A stretch of DNA of 64,000 nucleotides from NCBI GenBank assembly GCA_002099365.1, contig MSED01000006.1:1178001-1242000 (forward strand). The letters run 5' to 3'. The notes below the pieces were generated by a model, which saw only the letters and a program-made list of their open reading frames with translations, did not search any database and was not told the origin of the DNA. This DNA comes from Phialophora verrucosa. Lineage: Eukaryota > Ascomycota > Eurotiomycetes > Chaetothyriales > Herpotrichiellaceae. Every line of letters begins with the position of its first letter. The stretch's first letter is position 1. Below, piece by piece: positions 54,293-64,000 of this stretch. The translations under genes and the position numbers were made by a program.

Positions 54293-55731
54293 ATGTCCGC
54301 CGTCATCCTCTCGATCAACGCAGGAAGCTCCTCATTGAAGACGACGTTGTTTGTTGAGGAAGAAACTGAGGGTGGCCGCCCAGATCTTCGGCGACTCGCT
54401 AGCGCGGAAATATCTTCCATCAATTCCCCTCCTGCACGCCTAAAATATCTCAGAGGCACCTACAAAGATTCCAGCGAGGTCGGTGAGGTCAACGACCACA
54501 AACACGCCTTTGAGCATGTCCTCAATGCCTTCATTTCGGATTCGGAGATACCGGAAGTCTCCAGCAAAGATGACATCGACTATACGGCCCATAGAGTAGT
54601 CCAAGGTGGAAACTTTGAGGAAAAGTCAGCGCTGCCTCAGATCCCCCGATAGCGACCGTGTTTCAAGGACTATCTTGGGTCTGCTAACACGTAACAGTCA
54701 GTTCATCACGAAGAAGACTTTTGATAAGATCAACAAGTTGTCGGATCTGGCGCCATTGTAGGTACCACTGCGCCCCAACCACTGCAAAATGGTGGACGCT
54801 GACGGACCGCTAGACACAATGCTTCTGCAGTCAGCCTTATGAAAGCATGCCACGATCACCTGCCTAATGTCATCAATGTCGCCTGCTTCGACTCGGGATT
54901 CCACCATACTATGCCTGACTATGTCAAAGCCTACGCAATCGACCAGAGGATTGCAAAAGAGAAGGGTCTGCGAAAGTATGGGTTCCACGGGCTGAGCTAT
55001 CAATACATCACGAGAACAGTGGCCGATTTCCTCGGCAAGCCGCAATCCGCTACGAGCATCATTGCCCTACATCTGGGGAGCGGAGCTTCTGCCTGTGCGA
55101 TAAAAAATGGACACTCTATCGACACAACGATGGGATTGACCCCCGTATCAGGACTGCCGGGCGGATCTAGGTCCGGTGATATCGACCCAAGCCTGGTTTT
55201 CCATTATACGTCCGAAGCCAGCGCGTTAAGCCCGAACAGCACCAAGGATCTGCACATCTCCACTGCAGAAGAAATCCTGAACAAGCAGTCTGGCTGGAAG
55301 GCATTGACTGGGACGACGGACTTCGCTAAGATTGCGGTTCCTGATGCACCGGATACCCATAAGCTGGCCTTTAATATCTTTATCGACCGCATTGTCGGCT
55401 ACGTCGGCAACTACTATGTCAAATTAGGTGGCAGCGTCGATGCTTTGGTCTTCGCCGGCGGCATCGGCGAAAAAAGTGCCTACTTGCGGCAAGTGGTGGT
55501 TGAGAAGGTCTCATGCCTCGGTTTCACAATTGATGACGAGAAAAACAACCAAGGTACAAAGGGCAAGGACGTGGCTGAGATCGGCAAAGGCGAGTCTTCG
55601 ATACGTACGTTGGTCGTAGAGACGGACGAAGATGTGGGTTCATCTCAAATACTGTTATGGCGGGCTCATGCTAACATTGACGGCAGCATGAAATGGCACA
55701 CTCGGTCCTGGGCATGCTCCACAAGAAATGA
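54293..55731 (+). CDS. ACK: Acetate kinase
   Basis: Exons 54293-54624, 54698-54757, 54814-55633 and 55687-55731 give 418 residues. The enzyme transfers phosphate from acetyl-P to ADP (or the reverse) in the ASKHA acetokinase family. Visible: NAGSSSLK near residue 9, the exon-2 helix LSDLAPLHNA, DSGFHHTMP (about 158), KYGFHGLSY, HLGSGASACA, the long motif TPVSGLPGGSRSGDIDP, and FAGGIGE (about 346). The final exon has only 15 codons (HEMAHSVLGMLHKK) and restores the usual acetate-kinase end; the frame otherwise runs on through the 53-nt intron, with its CTAAC branch site and GGCAG acceptor, to 55930. Intron 1 starts GTCAGC. It is the natural partner of the divergent phosphoketolase, giving ATP from pentose or hexose phosphate. 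Confidence 0.95.
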
Positions 55732-56413
55732 AACGTCGGTCAGGATAAATGCACGATGGACCAGCTACGATCATAGACATAATTTGACATCCCTTACAGT
55801 TCCGATCATTGACTCTCAACAGTGCCCCTCGGCTTTTGTTTATGACGACGGTGGCAATGCGCAAGGCACGTCTTCCCACGCACAAGTACAGCCACACCGA
55901 GTTCGCACTGGGCCAGCACTAGATCGCTGAAATCCTCCAGGCACCACGAAAAAGCACGGCGTGATTTGTCATTCCCTCGCTAAAAGTCTATTCAAGCTAG
56001 CCAAGTGACTAAGTTACAAAGCAGCTTTCATCTTCCACCAGAAGACAGCAATTCAGATGCTGTGGCTTTTACCTTACTAAGAGAGGTAGCGCAAGGTCGA
56101 TGCTGAGTGGTGATGTGAAAATGCATAGGCAATCCTAATTGGGACGTGGCCAATGATAGCTCAACGGAGCATCGTCAACTGCCCTGTTCGGAAGTACTCC
56201 GGTACGTACGATGGCCGCTGATTAGTGGCAAAGCCAGAGAGCAGGAAGGCTGCTGCATTGAGCTATGCCAGCTATGCCAGCTATGCTTCGAGGCGACGCA
56301 TACCAGGTGATCTTGACCAATATTTAAGAACACCAGCTGGTTCCCTACAAGTACGTCCCAGAAGCAGGTAGATCTCCTACAATTTCTGGACAGATACCCT
56401 GTGTCTAGCAACC
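55732..56413. other. Intergenic region
   Basis: This 682 bp contains three tandem copies of the 9-bp unit AGCTATGCC (56261-56287) and no gene. It presumably includes the hydrolase promoter. Confidence 0.45.
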
Positions 56414-57574
56414 ATGCACGTTTCTACTTCTGTTCTCCCGACACTTCTGCTCGCGGCGACGGGGGCAGCCGCTCAAGCTGTTCCCAAGCAGAATTACACG
56501 TGCACAAGCTTCATGGTCAAGGTTCCAGTGTCAAACGTGACTGTGGTTGTCCCGCCCTTCCCAGAATTTCCCAATCAATATGCAGCGACGGCATTGGCAA
56601 ACCAAATCACAATTCGAACGCCATCCACCCCAAGGGTTAACCTGACCACCTTAACGAAGACATTCAACATCAGCGCAGAGTACTGCACTCCAGCCAACCC
56701 GGGGCCCAAAACATCAACCCTGCAGATCCTATCACACGGCCTAGGCTTTAACAGAAGTTACTGGGACTTTTATCTTCCGTCCAAGCCGAAAGATGCGCAG
56801 TACTCCTATATTAATAGCGCCACGGGCGCCGGCTACAGCACATTGTCCTACAACCGTCTGGGGATCGAACCCTCCACAATTGCAGACCCCTACCGGGAGA
56901 TTCAAGCATTCGTCGAAGTCGCGGTCCTCGCCGGACTTACAACACTCGTTCGAGCCGGAAACATCACAGAGGTCCCCGTTCCACAGAAAGTCATCCACGT
57001 CGGCCACAGCTGGGGCAGCGAAATCAGCGTCGGCCTCGCCGCTGTCGCTCCCAGCCTGTCAGACGGCGTCGTCCTCACCGGGTACTCCGGGATTTCCACT
57101 TACACGAGCTTCTTCATCGCCAACACGGCCTTCCACTTCGCGAACCAGAATCAACCAAAAAGATTCCCCCCGAGCAAATACTCGTCCGGCTTCCTGACCT
57201 GGCCCGACAAAGTCGGCAACCAATTCTCCTTCCTCGAATACCCCTACTTCGACCCTGCAGTGCTCGACCGCGCCGAGGCGACGAAGTACCCGTTTACGAT
57301 CGGCGAATTCTTGACAGCCTCGGCTCTTCCTGTTGCGGCGCCCAATTTTCAAGGCCCCGTCCTTTACGTTGCTGCGCAGTCGGATCTTATCTTCTGCGCG
57401 AGTAATTGCACCGGTCTCTTTGGACCGGACAGTATCGCGGTCGAGGGGTTCAATGGCAGTAGCAGCGTTGAGACGTACATCCAGCCGGATGTGGGACATG
57501 GCATCAATTTGCACTATAATGCCACCGGCGCCTATAATGTGATGCTGGACTGGGCGGACAGACATGGTTTCTGA
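56414..57574 (+). CDS. Secreted alpha/beta hydrolase
   Basis: Single-exon, 386 residues. The first 20 residues (MHVSTSVLPTLLLAATGAAA) form a clear signal peptide, followed by QAVPKQNYTC. The alpha/beta-hydrolase landmarks are the oxyanion motif SHGLG, the nucleophile elbow GHSWGS with Ser199, an Asp in AAQSDLIF (about 320), and the catalytic His in DVGHGINLH (about 362). Several N-glycosylation sequons (NVT, NLT, NRS, NIT, NCT, NGS, NAT) support secretion. It is likely an extracellular esterase or lipase-like enzyme; the substrate is not evident. Similar proteins are abundant in plant- and lignocellulose-associated fungi. Confidence 0.9.
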   Translation: MHVSTSVLPTLLLAATGAAAQAVPKQNYTCTSFMVKVPVSNVTVVVPPFPEFPNQYAATALANQITIRTPSTPRVNLTTLTKTFNISAEYCTPANPGPKTSTLQILSHGLGFNRSYWDFYLPSKPKDAQYSYINSATGAGYSTLSYNRLGIEPSTIADPYREIQAFVEVAVLAGLTTLVRAGNITEVPVPQKVIHVGHSWGSEISVGLAAVAPSLSDGVVLTGYSGISTYTSFFIANTAFHFANQNQPKRFPPSKYSSGFLTWPDKVGNQFSFLEYPYFDPAVLDRAEATKYPFTIGEFLTASALPVAAPNFQGPVLYVAAQSDLIFCASNCTGLFGPDSIAVEGFNGSSSVETYIQPDVGHGINLHYNATGAYNVMLDWADRHGF

Positions 57575-58538
57575 GAAATGGCGTAGAATGACGGTGCTAT
57601 GCAATTGGCACACAGTAAGGCTATGGCGCCTGTATACCAGCATTTTATGCTGTCCCAGCCTATATACGGAGTAGTTGTGATAGCAATCCAAATCCATGAC
57701 CACCGATTGCGCGTCTGTCGGCTGCGTGTCATTTGACAGGAACTCTGGCCTCGTGACTTTTCGCGTGCGCCGGTTTTAGTCCAATCTCTCTCTACATCTT
57801 CCCATTCCACGGCGATGCAGGATTCCCCGGTTCCGCGGCGCCGACAGTCTGGGACAGCGGCTAATAGAATGACCCTCATTCGTTCAGGGACATGACGTCT
57901 TGACTAGTCCTCTGCTTAGCCAGTCTCCATCTCCTACGCAAGCAGAGGCACCAGTGCTTGACGGCGCCATCAGCAGAGAAAGCAGGGCCCTTCGAATCTT
58001 TTCGACGATGCGGTTCTGCCCTTCGTGGACAGACGCATGGCGGCCATCAGGGCTGCCAGGTCGCATCAATGAGACCACCCAAGCAAGAAAACGATGTTTC
58101 AAGTCTACGTCCTGCTTAAGCGCCCACCCCCATCACTCATCCAGCGCCAGAAAATAAACCTCCAGCGCGTACAACACGTCGGTCTGATTTGAGGTCAACA
58201 AATTCAGAGCAGGGTATATGCTGGTATTCCGTTGGCTCTCGCGTGATATATTCTCTCCCCGTGATTATGATCGGCGGGCTTGCATTGCACAGCCATCCAG
58301 GATTTCTTTCTCAGTACGCATTCAACAAGATCACGTCAAAAGACGTGGTGCATACCCGCCACTGGCCAAACGTACGGTTTGATATAGCCAGAAGCATGGC
58401 CGCATGAGGGCGTATTCCTTTCCCTCGAGTCTCCAAGCTGCGGGCAGCTGATCTCCCGGGGCATCTGTTCATGGTTACATAGGTGCATTTGCACCCGTTC
58501 CACTTTCGCACAAGCAAAGCTGCGGGAGGCAACAAGAA
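57575..58538. other. Intergenic region
   Basis: No gene, RNA or repeat is recognised in this 964 bp. Short open frames on both strands look random. Confidence 0.45.
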
Positions 58539-60493
58539 ATGAGAGGTTCCTTACCGACGGAGGGCACAGGCTCTGCCTCACCTATTGACTGGCGCACCCC
58601 GGCTGTCATGTTTACGTCCTTCTTGGGTGCAGTTCTTTTTGCGATTGCCCATCATACACTTAATCTGAATCTGGATGGAAAAGAAGTCACTGAGCTCGCG
58701 GTGGGCCAACAATGGATTTCTCGAACTGGAAATGCTCTGGCATATGTGGTCAAGGTGTTACTCGTGCTGGCAACTGGCACCGCTTATTTCCAACGGATTT
58801 GGCATCACGCGCGAGGGAAGCCGACAAAGCTCAGTCAATTCGACTCTTTGTTCGGAGTACAGGATAGTATCCTTGAGTTTCGCCATGTTATTTTCTGGTT
58901 TCGGCGCCCAATCCCGTTGCTAGCTGCTCTGATTCTCTGGTATGTGTCCTCGTCCCGGCAGGTTTGATGCGCGATTCAAGCTTGATCATTACGCTGACAG
59001 TGGCAAGGCTCATCCCTCTGACTGCCATAATCACACCAGGCACACTATCAGTTATGCCTGCGTCTGTCTCCGAGCCGACGAATGTATCTGTTCAACAACG
59101 AGAATACGGCAAATCTTCCTACGCCGCGGCAGTGCAGGCAGATAACGGCACTGTCTTTTATGGAGGAGCTAGGTCATACCTCAAAGGACCTACACTGGCA
59201 ATGCTCGTCGAGACGGAAGTCCTATCTGTAGGAAGATTCTCTACTAATTTAACCTGGACAATGGATTTCCACGGCCCCGCTGTTTCATGCTCAAAGGCTG
59301 GACCCGAGGTCACAGCACAGCTGGCGAACATCATACTCCCACATCAAATTGCCAATAAGACGTCCCTTATGTACGACGTATGGGTGCCAAGACCGGGTTC
59401 GTCGTCGACTAATCAAACTCTTGTCGACGGCATGCTCGTCCTGGATCCTGACCTGAACAGCAACCTCCGCATCCTCGATCAAATATCACCGGATGCTGCG
59501 AGGATCTATTACAGCCTGGCACCTGACGCCCAAACGCAAGCAACCATGGCAAATCCAATCTATGTCATCTCGTGTGCACTCTACAATGCCACGTGGAACC
59601 TCGAATTCAACGTACGCAGCACAGGAGAACAACTGCTGAAGCCGACACTCAAATTCGAAAACTGGGTGCCTGGCTGGAGCAGCATCACTCCACCAATGAC
59701 GCCTGGCACCCTCACAAATACAGTTCTCGACTACGCGGGCTTGATGGAGACTTTCGGCGCCATCACATCAGGTCGACTTGAATATCCTGACGACGAAAGC
59801 CTGCCCTTTACGCAAACCAGTCTCGCCCTGGAGACCGGCCCCGTCCTTTTCAATGACGCATTTCCCGACCCATTCACTGATGTTGCTATGGTCACACTCG
59901 AGCGGACCTTCGAAGAGCTATTCCAGAACATGACCCTTTCGGCACGCTATGCGGTCCTCCCCCGACAGGACCTCCGTGACGAGGCATCAGACTGGAGTTT
60001 CGTCAACGTGACCGCCACGTCCACCTTTTCTCGCAACGTCTACCGGTATGATAGCCGTGACCTCATTATCGCATACACACTTGCCGTCGTCGGCAGTGGC
60101 CTCTGCATCCTGCTCGCCATGGTTGCCATCCGAGACATGGGCTCCGTGTACTCGAATGTTTTCTCCACTGCTGTGCGTGTCACGAGGAGTCAAGACAGGC
60201 TGGACACGGTGATTCAAAGTGGCCATGATAGAAGCGGTGCGCAGCCCCTGCCAACGAAAATTGCCAATGCGTATATCTGGATTGGGAAGGAGACTCAAGT
60301 TGGAAAGGGTGCGGGCGAAGGGCGAGTCGGCACCGAGGAGTCTCTAGCGTCGCAGAGAGAGCTTCGACAACCGTGGTGGGGAGGAGAGCAGGCGATAGAC
60401 CTAGAGAAGAGCCAAAGCCCCAATCATGCCAAAGAGCCTATTGTCATGGTCGGAGAGACAAAAGGAAGCGGTCCCCTGGGTGGTTGGATATGA
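58539..60493 (+). CDS. Large fungal membrane protein with extracellular domain
   Basis: Exons 58539-58939 and 59008-60493 (68-nt intron) give 628 residues. Three or four hydrophobic segments lie in the first 150 residues (VMFTSFLGAVLFAIAHHTL; ALAYVVKVLLVLATGTAYF; PIPLLAALILWLIPLTAII, the last formed across the splice). A large probably extracellular domain of about 370 residues with many N-glycosylation sequons follows, then one more membrane segment near the C-terminus (LIIAYTLAVVGSGLCILLAMVAI) and a cytosolic tail. The layout matches a widespread but uncharacterised Pezizomycotina membrane family. The intron acceptor is CAAG rather than CAG/TAG; an alternative acceptor a few codons upstream (ATTCAAG) also keeps frame, giving LIITLTVARLIPL. 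Function unknown. Confidence 0.8.
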
Positions 60494-61412
60494 AAACATG
60501 CTGAAAACATGATCTTCCCGCGCTACCCGTAGGCGCGGTGGCCACTCCAAGAATGACAGCAGTCGAGAATGTACAGATCAGCCACCACAACCCATATTAG
60601 ATTGTATATACCATGTTAACAGTGCCACGGATGAGACCTCTGCCCGCTCTTCGTACATAGCCTGAACGCCGCGATTGAATGTATGCATCCTTCCGGACAG
60701 CCTGCGCCGCGCCGTACCATCGCGGATTCCCAATATCCCAATATCAGTTCCCCAGCCTTGCCGTGTGCGCAACCATCCACCCCGTCTGCCGTCCGCGGTC
60801 CGCCAGCCTGCCACACCCTCTTCACTAACCACCCGCAGTCACATGTTCTGCACGAATTAATCAGTGTATATAGATTATTCGTGCACAATTCGTTTTAAAT
60901 ATCCTCCAGCAGTCACGCAGAATCCAACGCACGCCGACTCGGTTCCCTGTCCAACAGTAGACCGGATCCAGGCGTTCGAGTCCTTAGTTAAGGAGTGCTT
61001 GGAACCTCCCCTTAACAATGGGGAGATTGGTCGGGGTTCGATTCCCTGTCTGCTTCGTCCGTGAACAGTGGCTGAGAGATCCGCCGAGGCAGCTGCTTCC
61101 TCTTCCCAATTCTTATGTTGTCGGGGAGGGGGTTGCGAGCTTAGAGTTGCGAGGATCAATTCGTGGGCTCAATTCCCAGTCGGCGGCTTCTCGAGGGACC
61201 TGTTCGTTGTCTCTAAATATCCCAAATCTTGTTTTTTTTGTGTCCGGAATTGAGTTCAATTTTGGGGCGTGGGTATTTGTGTGCGCACATGGGCGGCGGG
61301 ATACTTTTTCGACCGCACCCTCTCTGTCGGCTTGGCAGTGGTTCCAGGATAGAATCCATCTGTGTGAAGCTCGCTCTCTGTGATGCGAATGCAGAGATAA
61401 GGGGGGATCTCA
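60494..61412. other. Intergenic region between convergent genes
   Basis: This 919 bp contains two B-box-like motifs near 60972 and 61037, discussed as a possible tRNA-derived relic, and no protein gene. Confidence 0.45.
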
Positions 61413-62756
61413 TCAATCCCAGTCCACCTGCAGATGTGACTCCTCAGTCTTGCGAATTCCCACATTACAAGTGACGGCACGGCTTAGAACAATGCCCAGC
61501 TCTTCCTGTTCCTGCTCCTGCTCCGGTTCTTGAACTGGTGCGTGTGACGAACTCGCTGGGTGGGCTTCGTTCGACGTGTTTCCAGCCTCGTCATCATGCA
61601 GCGACCACCACCATCGACTTCCGCTCAACATCCCGTCCTCGTCGTCGAATTCTTCGTCATCACCGGGCTGCACCACAACCGGAGCCCCATGGTCGAGTCC
61701 AGCGTCGATGTCTTCCATGGTCATCCTGGCGATCCAGCCCCATTTCCGCCAAAACCACTTTCTGACTTCCCAACTCCGCTTGTTCCAGGCCACGCCATCG
61801 CGCATACTTCTTCCGTATCGCGCACTTGCTCGCTCTCGGCCCCAGCAGAGCATCCCGTCGTGCATCAGGTCGAGAAAGAGGCTGCAGTGGTCGAGTTTCT
61901 TCACGCTCGAGAGATAGATGGCCATACTTCGGAAGTGAGGAAACGGGATACAGTCCAGGTAGGAAGGATGGGGAATGATCAGCTGATACGCTGTAGGCCG
62001 AAGATCGACGGGGATGGTGTGGATATTTGCATTCGAGGCGGTTGAGAAGGGCGAGGGATGGTCGTTGACGTATGCTTGCATTGATATGCCCAAGCTTTGC
62101 GCAATGGCCATTGTTGCGGCAAAACAAGACTCGCCTACCAGTTGGAGATGATTCCTATACGGTGAAGGAAGAGATCCCAGTGACGGTGTGCGGGAGCTGC
62201 TGGTCCTGGATCCTAACGAGAGGGGGTAGTAAACCGGTGCCGGAGATGGGTACTCAGATGGTGAGACTGACGACGACGTGCTCCTAAATGCGCCTGTGAG
62301 AGGTGTGACTCCCGGGGGAAGTGCATACGTTTTGAAGTCGACGTCGTCTGGAACGGGCCACAAATGTCGGCAATCTTCTGTCCCTGGTACTGGTGGTACA
62401 AAGTAGTACACAGCGACTTTCACGGGAAGAACGGCCTCAGGTAAGGCTACCTCCTCGCCCTGAGCGCCGTTACCGTTCTCTTGCGCCACACTATCATCAA
62501 GAGCGGGTTCAGGAAAGGACCCCGTGAGATCGGGAGTCTGAAATTGTGCACTGAGGCTCTCCTGCTCCCGCTCCCTCTTCTCCAGTGCCTGCTGGACTCG
62601 GGCCCTGAGCTCCTCATCGTGCCGTTGCTTTTGCTTCTCTCGCCACACGCGTTGCGACCGACGGTTCTGCTCGCGCCGAGCTTCGGTCAGCTTCCGCTTA
62701 TACCTACCTGGAAGCTTCGACTCCGAGCCGGAAGCACCAGTCGCGCTGCTGGACAT
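61413..62756 (-). CDS. bZIP transcription factor with DUF3425 domain
   Basis: Single-exon, 447 residues. The N-terminal basic region EARREQNRRSQRVWREKQKQR (about 25-45) matches the bZIP consensus Asn-x3-Ser/Ala-Gln-x3-Arg, with the usual Ala replaced by Ser and Phe by Trp. It is followed by a short heptad region with few leucines (LRARVQQALE). The middle is Pro/Ser-rich; the C-terminal half is the DUF3425 domain (LRPTAYQLIIPHPSYLDCIPFPHFRSMAIYLS). The later WNKRSWEVRKWFWRKWGWI is the tryptophan-rich family block. Genes of this AP-1-like subgroup often regulate stress or secondary metabolism. The C-terminus has a run of Glu-Gln (EPEQEQEQEE). Target genes are not evident from the neighbourhood. 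Confidence 0.92.
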   Translation of the reverse strand: MSSSATGASGSESKLPGRYKRKLTEARREQNRRSQRVWREKQKQRHDEELRARVQQALEKREREQESLSAQFQTPDLTGSFPEPALDDSVAQENGNGAQGEEVALPEAVLPVKVAVYYFVPPVPGTEDCRHLWPVPDDVDFKTYALPPGVTPLTGAFRSTSSSVSPSEYPSPAPVYYPLSLGSRTSSSRTPSLGSLPSPYRNHLQLVGESCFAATMAIAQSLGISMQAYVNDHPSPFSTASNANIHTIPVDLRPTAYQLIIPHPSYLDCIPFPHFRSMAIYLSSVKKLDHCSLFLDLMHDGMLCWGRERASARYGRSMRDGVAWNKRSWEVRKWFWRKWGWIARMTMEDIDAGLDHGAPVVVQPGDDEEFDDEDGMLSGSRWWWSLHDDEAGNTSNEAHPASSSHAPVQEPEQEQEQEELGIVLSRAVTCNVGIRKTEESHLQVDWD

Positions 62757-63287
62757 GATAGTCGCGCTCCGGGTGCTTTACCATCTCTCAAATCCCAGGC
62801 GATGAAAGGCGTGCTTTGATGCAGCCTGGACTGACAGACGAAGTGAGCACGACCCTCAGCTGCGATGACAAAGCATTGACACGACGTGGAGTCATGCCAC
62901 CGGAGGCGAGCCAAGCCTGGAGATTCTACGGAGGAGTGGGAGAGCCGCTGTTGAAATCCCAATCTCTCATTCTTGCCTGAGCGGAGACTCAATTGTCCAT
63001 CTACATTCAAGAACTCCTGGCTTTTCACAGTGGCTGAGATCGGCATAGCGGTAACGGAGAAATTGTCCTACGGCAATGCATCCGTCTACCTCTTCGCGAT
63101 TGACTGTTAACTCAAGTCCTACATAACTCCTTGAAGCTCCGATGGTTGAGCCAGGTTCTCACCAGGTGAACTCCCAAACCGCGGTCCACAGTCTTATAAA
63201 TAACGCGGCAAGACAATCAGATTGAATTGAGCGGTATCTAGCAGCATCGCGTCGCCAGAATATTGTGTTTCGGTCCCGTGTCTCCAA
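62757..63287. other. Intergenic region upstream of the bZIP gene
   Basis: This 531 bp is the bZIP promoter side. No gene is seen. A TATA box candidate facing the other way lies at 63195. Confidence 0.4.
63195..63202 (+). promoter_or_regulatory. TATA box candidate upstream of a coding relic
   Basis: TATAAATA lies 93-170 bp before the coding-like relic at 63288-63597, on the same strand. It would suit a promoter for that gene when intact. Confidence 0.35.
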
Positions 63288-63597
63288 TACGCATGATTTA
63301 TCTGGAACTATGCCTGGGCGTAATGACTCTGCCACGGCGTCAAGGCAGATACTGCAGTATCTGAAATCTCGACAGCGTGGACGACCATCGAGCTGGATAT
63401 CTCCTCAATCAAAATGCCTTCGAAAAGCGCTATCGGCACTTTCAGGAGTCTCATGGAATGGAGCTGTCACTGCTCGGACAGGCTTTTTTCTTCGTGGAAG
63501 ACAGCTAGGTGAGCGCTTCAATCTCGTACGGAGTGAAATATGTGATTCGGCAGGGTCTTCACAAGGACACTCCCGTCGACATTGACGACCTGGATTG
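63288..63597 (+). pseudogene. Possible broken gene or unrecognised exon
   Basis: From about 63368 one frame reads like real protein: LDSVDDHRAGYLLNQ, then RYRHFQESHGMELSLLGQAFFFVEDS, then a TAG, then in the same frame VKYVIRQGLHKDTPVDIDDLD and a TGA. A TGA also precedes it just upstream, and the better upstream sequence lies in another frame. This looks like a gene with one frameshift and at least one stop, or an exon with introns I could not place. A further stretch at 63640-63830 (SSEFYCQQKQSDDMGIRNLQ) may belong to it. No family is recognised. Confidence 0.35.
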
Positions 63598-64000
63598 ATC
63601 ATCTACGGACTTGTCCTTGACAGCCAATCTGGTAGAGGCATCAGCTGACGCGCTTCTCGCGCCCCAAACACCACGACCGAGTGTTAGTCAAGATCTACAC
63701 GATGATGGTGGGCATCTGTGAGCACAGTTTGAGGAAGACTCATCAGAATTCTATTGCCAGCAGAAGCAGTCTGACGACATGGGCATTCGGAACCTGCAAA
63801 TTGAGGGAACTCGCTGGCTTACACGCGCATGGAGTGTTGGAAAATAGTACTCCTTCAAACTTCGCACACCACGAAAATCAAGCTCTCGAGGAAACAACAA
63901 ATAAAGCAAGAGCCGATACAGAGTAGCACCAACAAGGTATTCTCGTACTGTCCCTCTCATCGGAGGCGAGGCTAGCTGACAATCCCAGGCCAACCAATCA
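63598..64000. other. Right-edge region
   Basis: No complete gene is seen. The sequence may contain further remnants of the broken gene just upstream, or the beginning of a gene outside the window. Confidence 0.35.

Noticed and set aside
56261..56287. Three tandem copies of AGCTATGCC as a regulatory element.
   Set aside because: Too short and common to support a function; likely slippage.
60972..61048. tRNA gene.
   Set aside because: A T-arm and an anticodon-like hairpin exist, but no acceptor stem or D-arm can be formed and the loop has eight bases; kept only as a low-interest finding.

Overview
This window is nuclear DNA of a filamentous ascomycete (Pezizomycotina). The evidence is short introns (about 46-145 nt, one of 294 nt) with GT...AG ends and CTAAC/CTGAC branch-like sites, Zn2Cys6 and bZIP-DUF3425 transcription factors, a Ppo-type fatty-acid oxygenase, a questin-oxidase-like protein, Sey1, and a fungal phosphoketolase. 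The flavour is that of Eurotiomycetes (possibly Chaetothyriales), but I cannot place it to genus. Twenty-six protein genes are well supported and one small one is weak. Most models needed splicing, and I read every junction from the sequence.

Layout. 0-4.3 kb: a Zn2Cys6 regulator divergent from a Tri12-like MFS exporter. 5.4-6.2 kb: a methyltransferase-like gene. 6.2-9.8 kb: gene-poor, low-complexity DNA with degenerate repeats, a long (CTGTTG)n tract and one doubtful small ORF. 9.8-12.9 kb: an SDR and a questin-oxidase-like enzyme in tandem. 13-18.4 kb: two convergent long disordered proteins. 19.2-20.9 kb: a second Zn2Cys6 regulator. 23.3-26.2 kb: a secreted protein with possible Hsp70/actin-like fold and a small membrane protein. 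26.9-31.5 kb: lanosterol synthase (ERG7), SPO11 and UBC7. 32.4-35.3 kb: an NmrA-like protein and an uncharacterised protein. 37.1-38.7 kb: vacuolar aminopeptidase I. 39.2-42.5 kb: Ppo dioxygenase/P450. 43.5-46.3 kb: SEY1. 47.3-50.7 kb: a Cys-rich protein, complex I subunit NDUFA8, and an alpha/beta-barrel-like protein. 51.0-55.7 kb: phosphoketolase and acetate kinase, head to head. 56.4-62.8 kb: a secreted alpha/beta hydrolase, a large membrane protein and a bZIP-DUF3425 regulator. The right edge holds a TATA box and a broken coding relic.

How the genes work together. Most are housekeeping genes that look unlinked in function (sterol synthesis, meiotic break formation, ER-associated ubiquitination, ER fusion, complex I). 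Two local units look functional. The phosphoketolase/acetate kinase pair shares a promoter of about 620 bp and would turn xylulose-5-P or fructose-6-P into acetyl-P and then acetate plus ATP. The Zn2Cys6/MFS pair has the arrangement of a regulator with its exporter. The SDR and questin-oxidase-like neighbours could be a small piece of aromatic polyketide tailoring, but no polyketide synthase is present. I found no CRISPR array, intact transposon or viral element. The most useful new points are terminal exons of the phosphoketolase and acetate kinase genes that a plain ORF reading misses, and several unexplained repeat structures at 5-9 kb.
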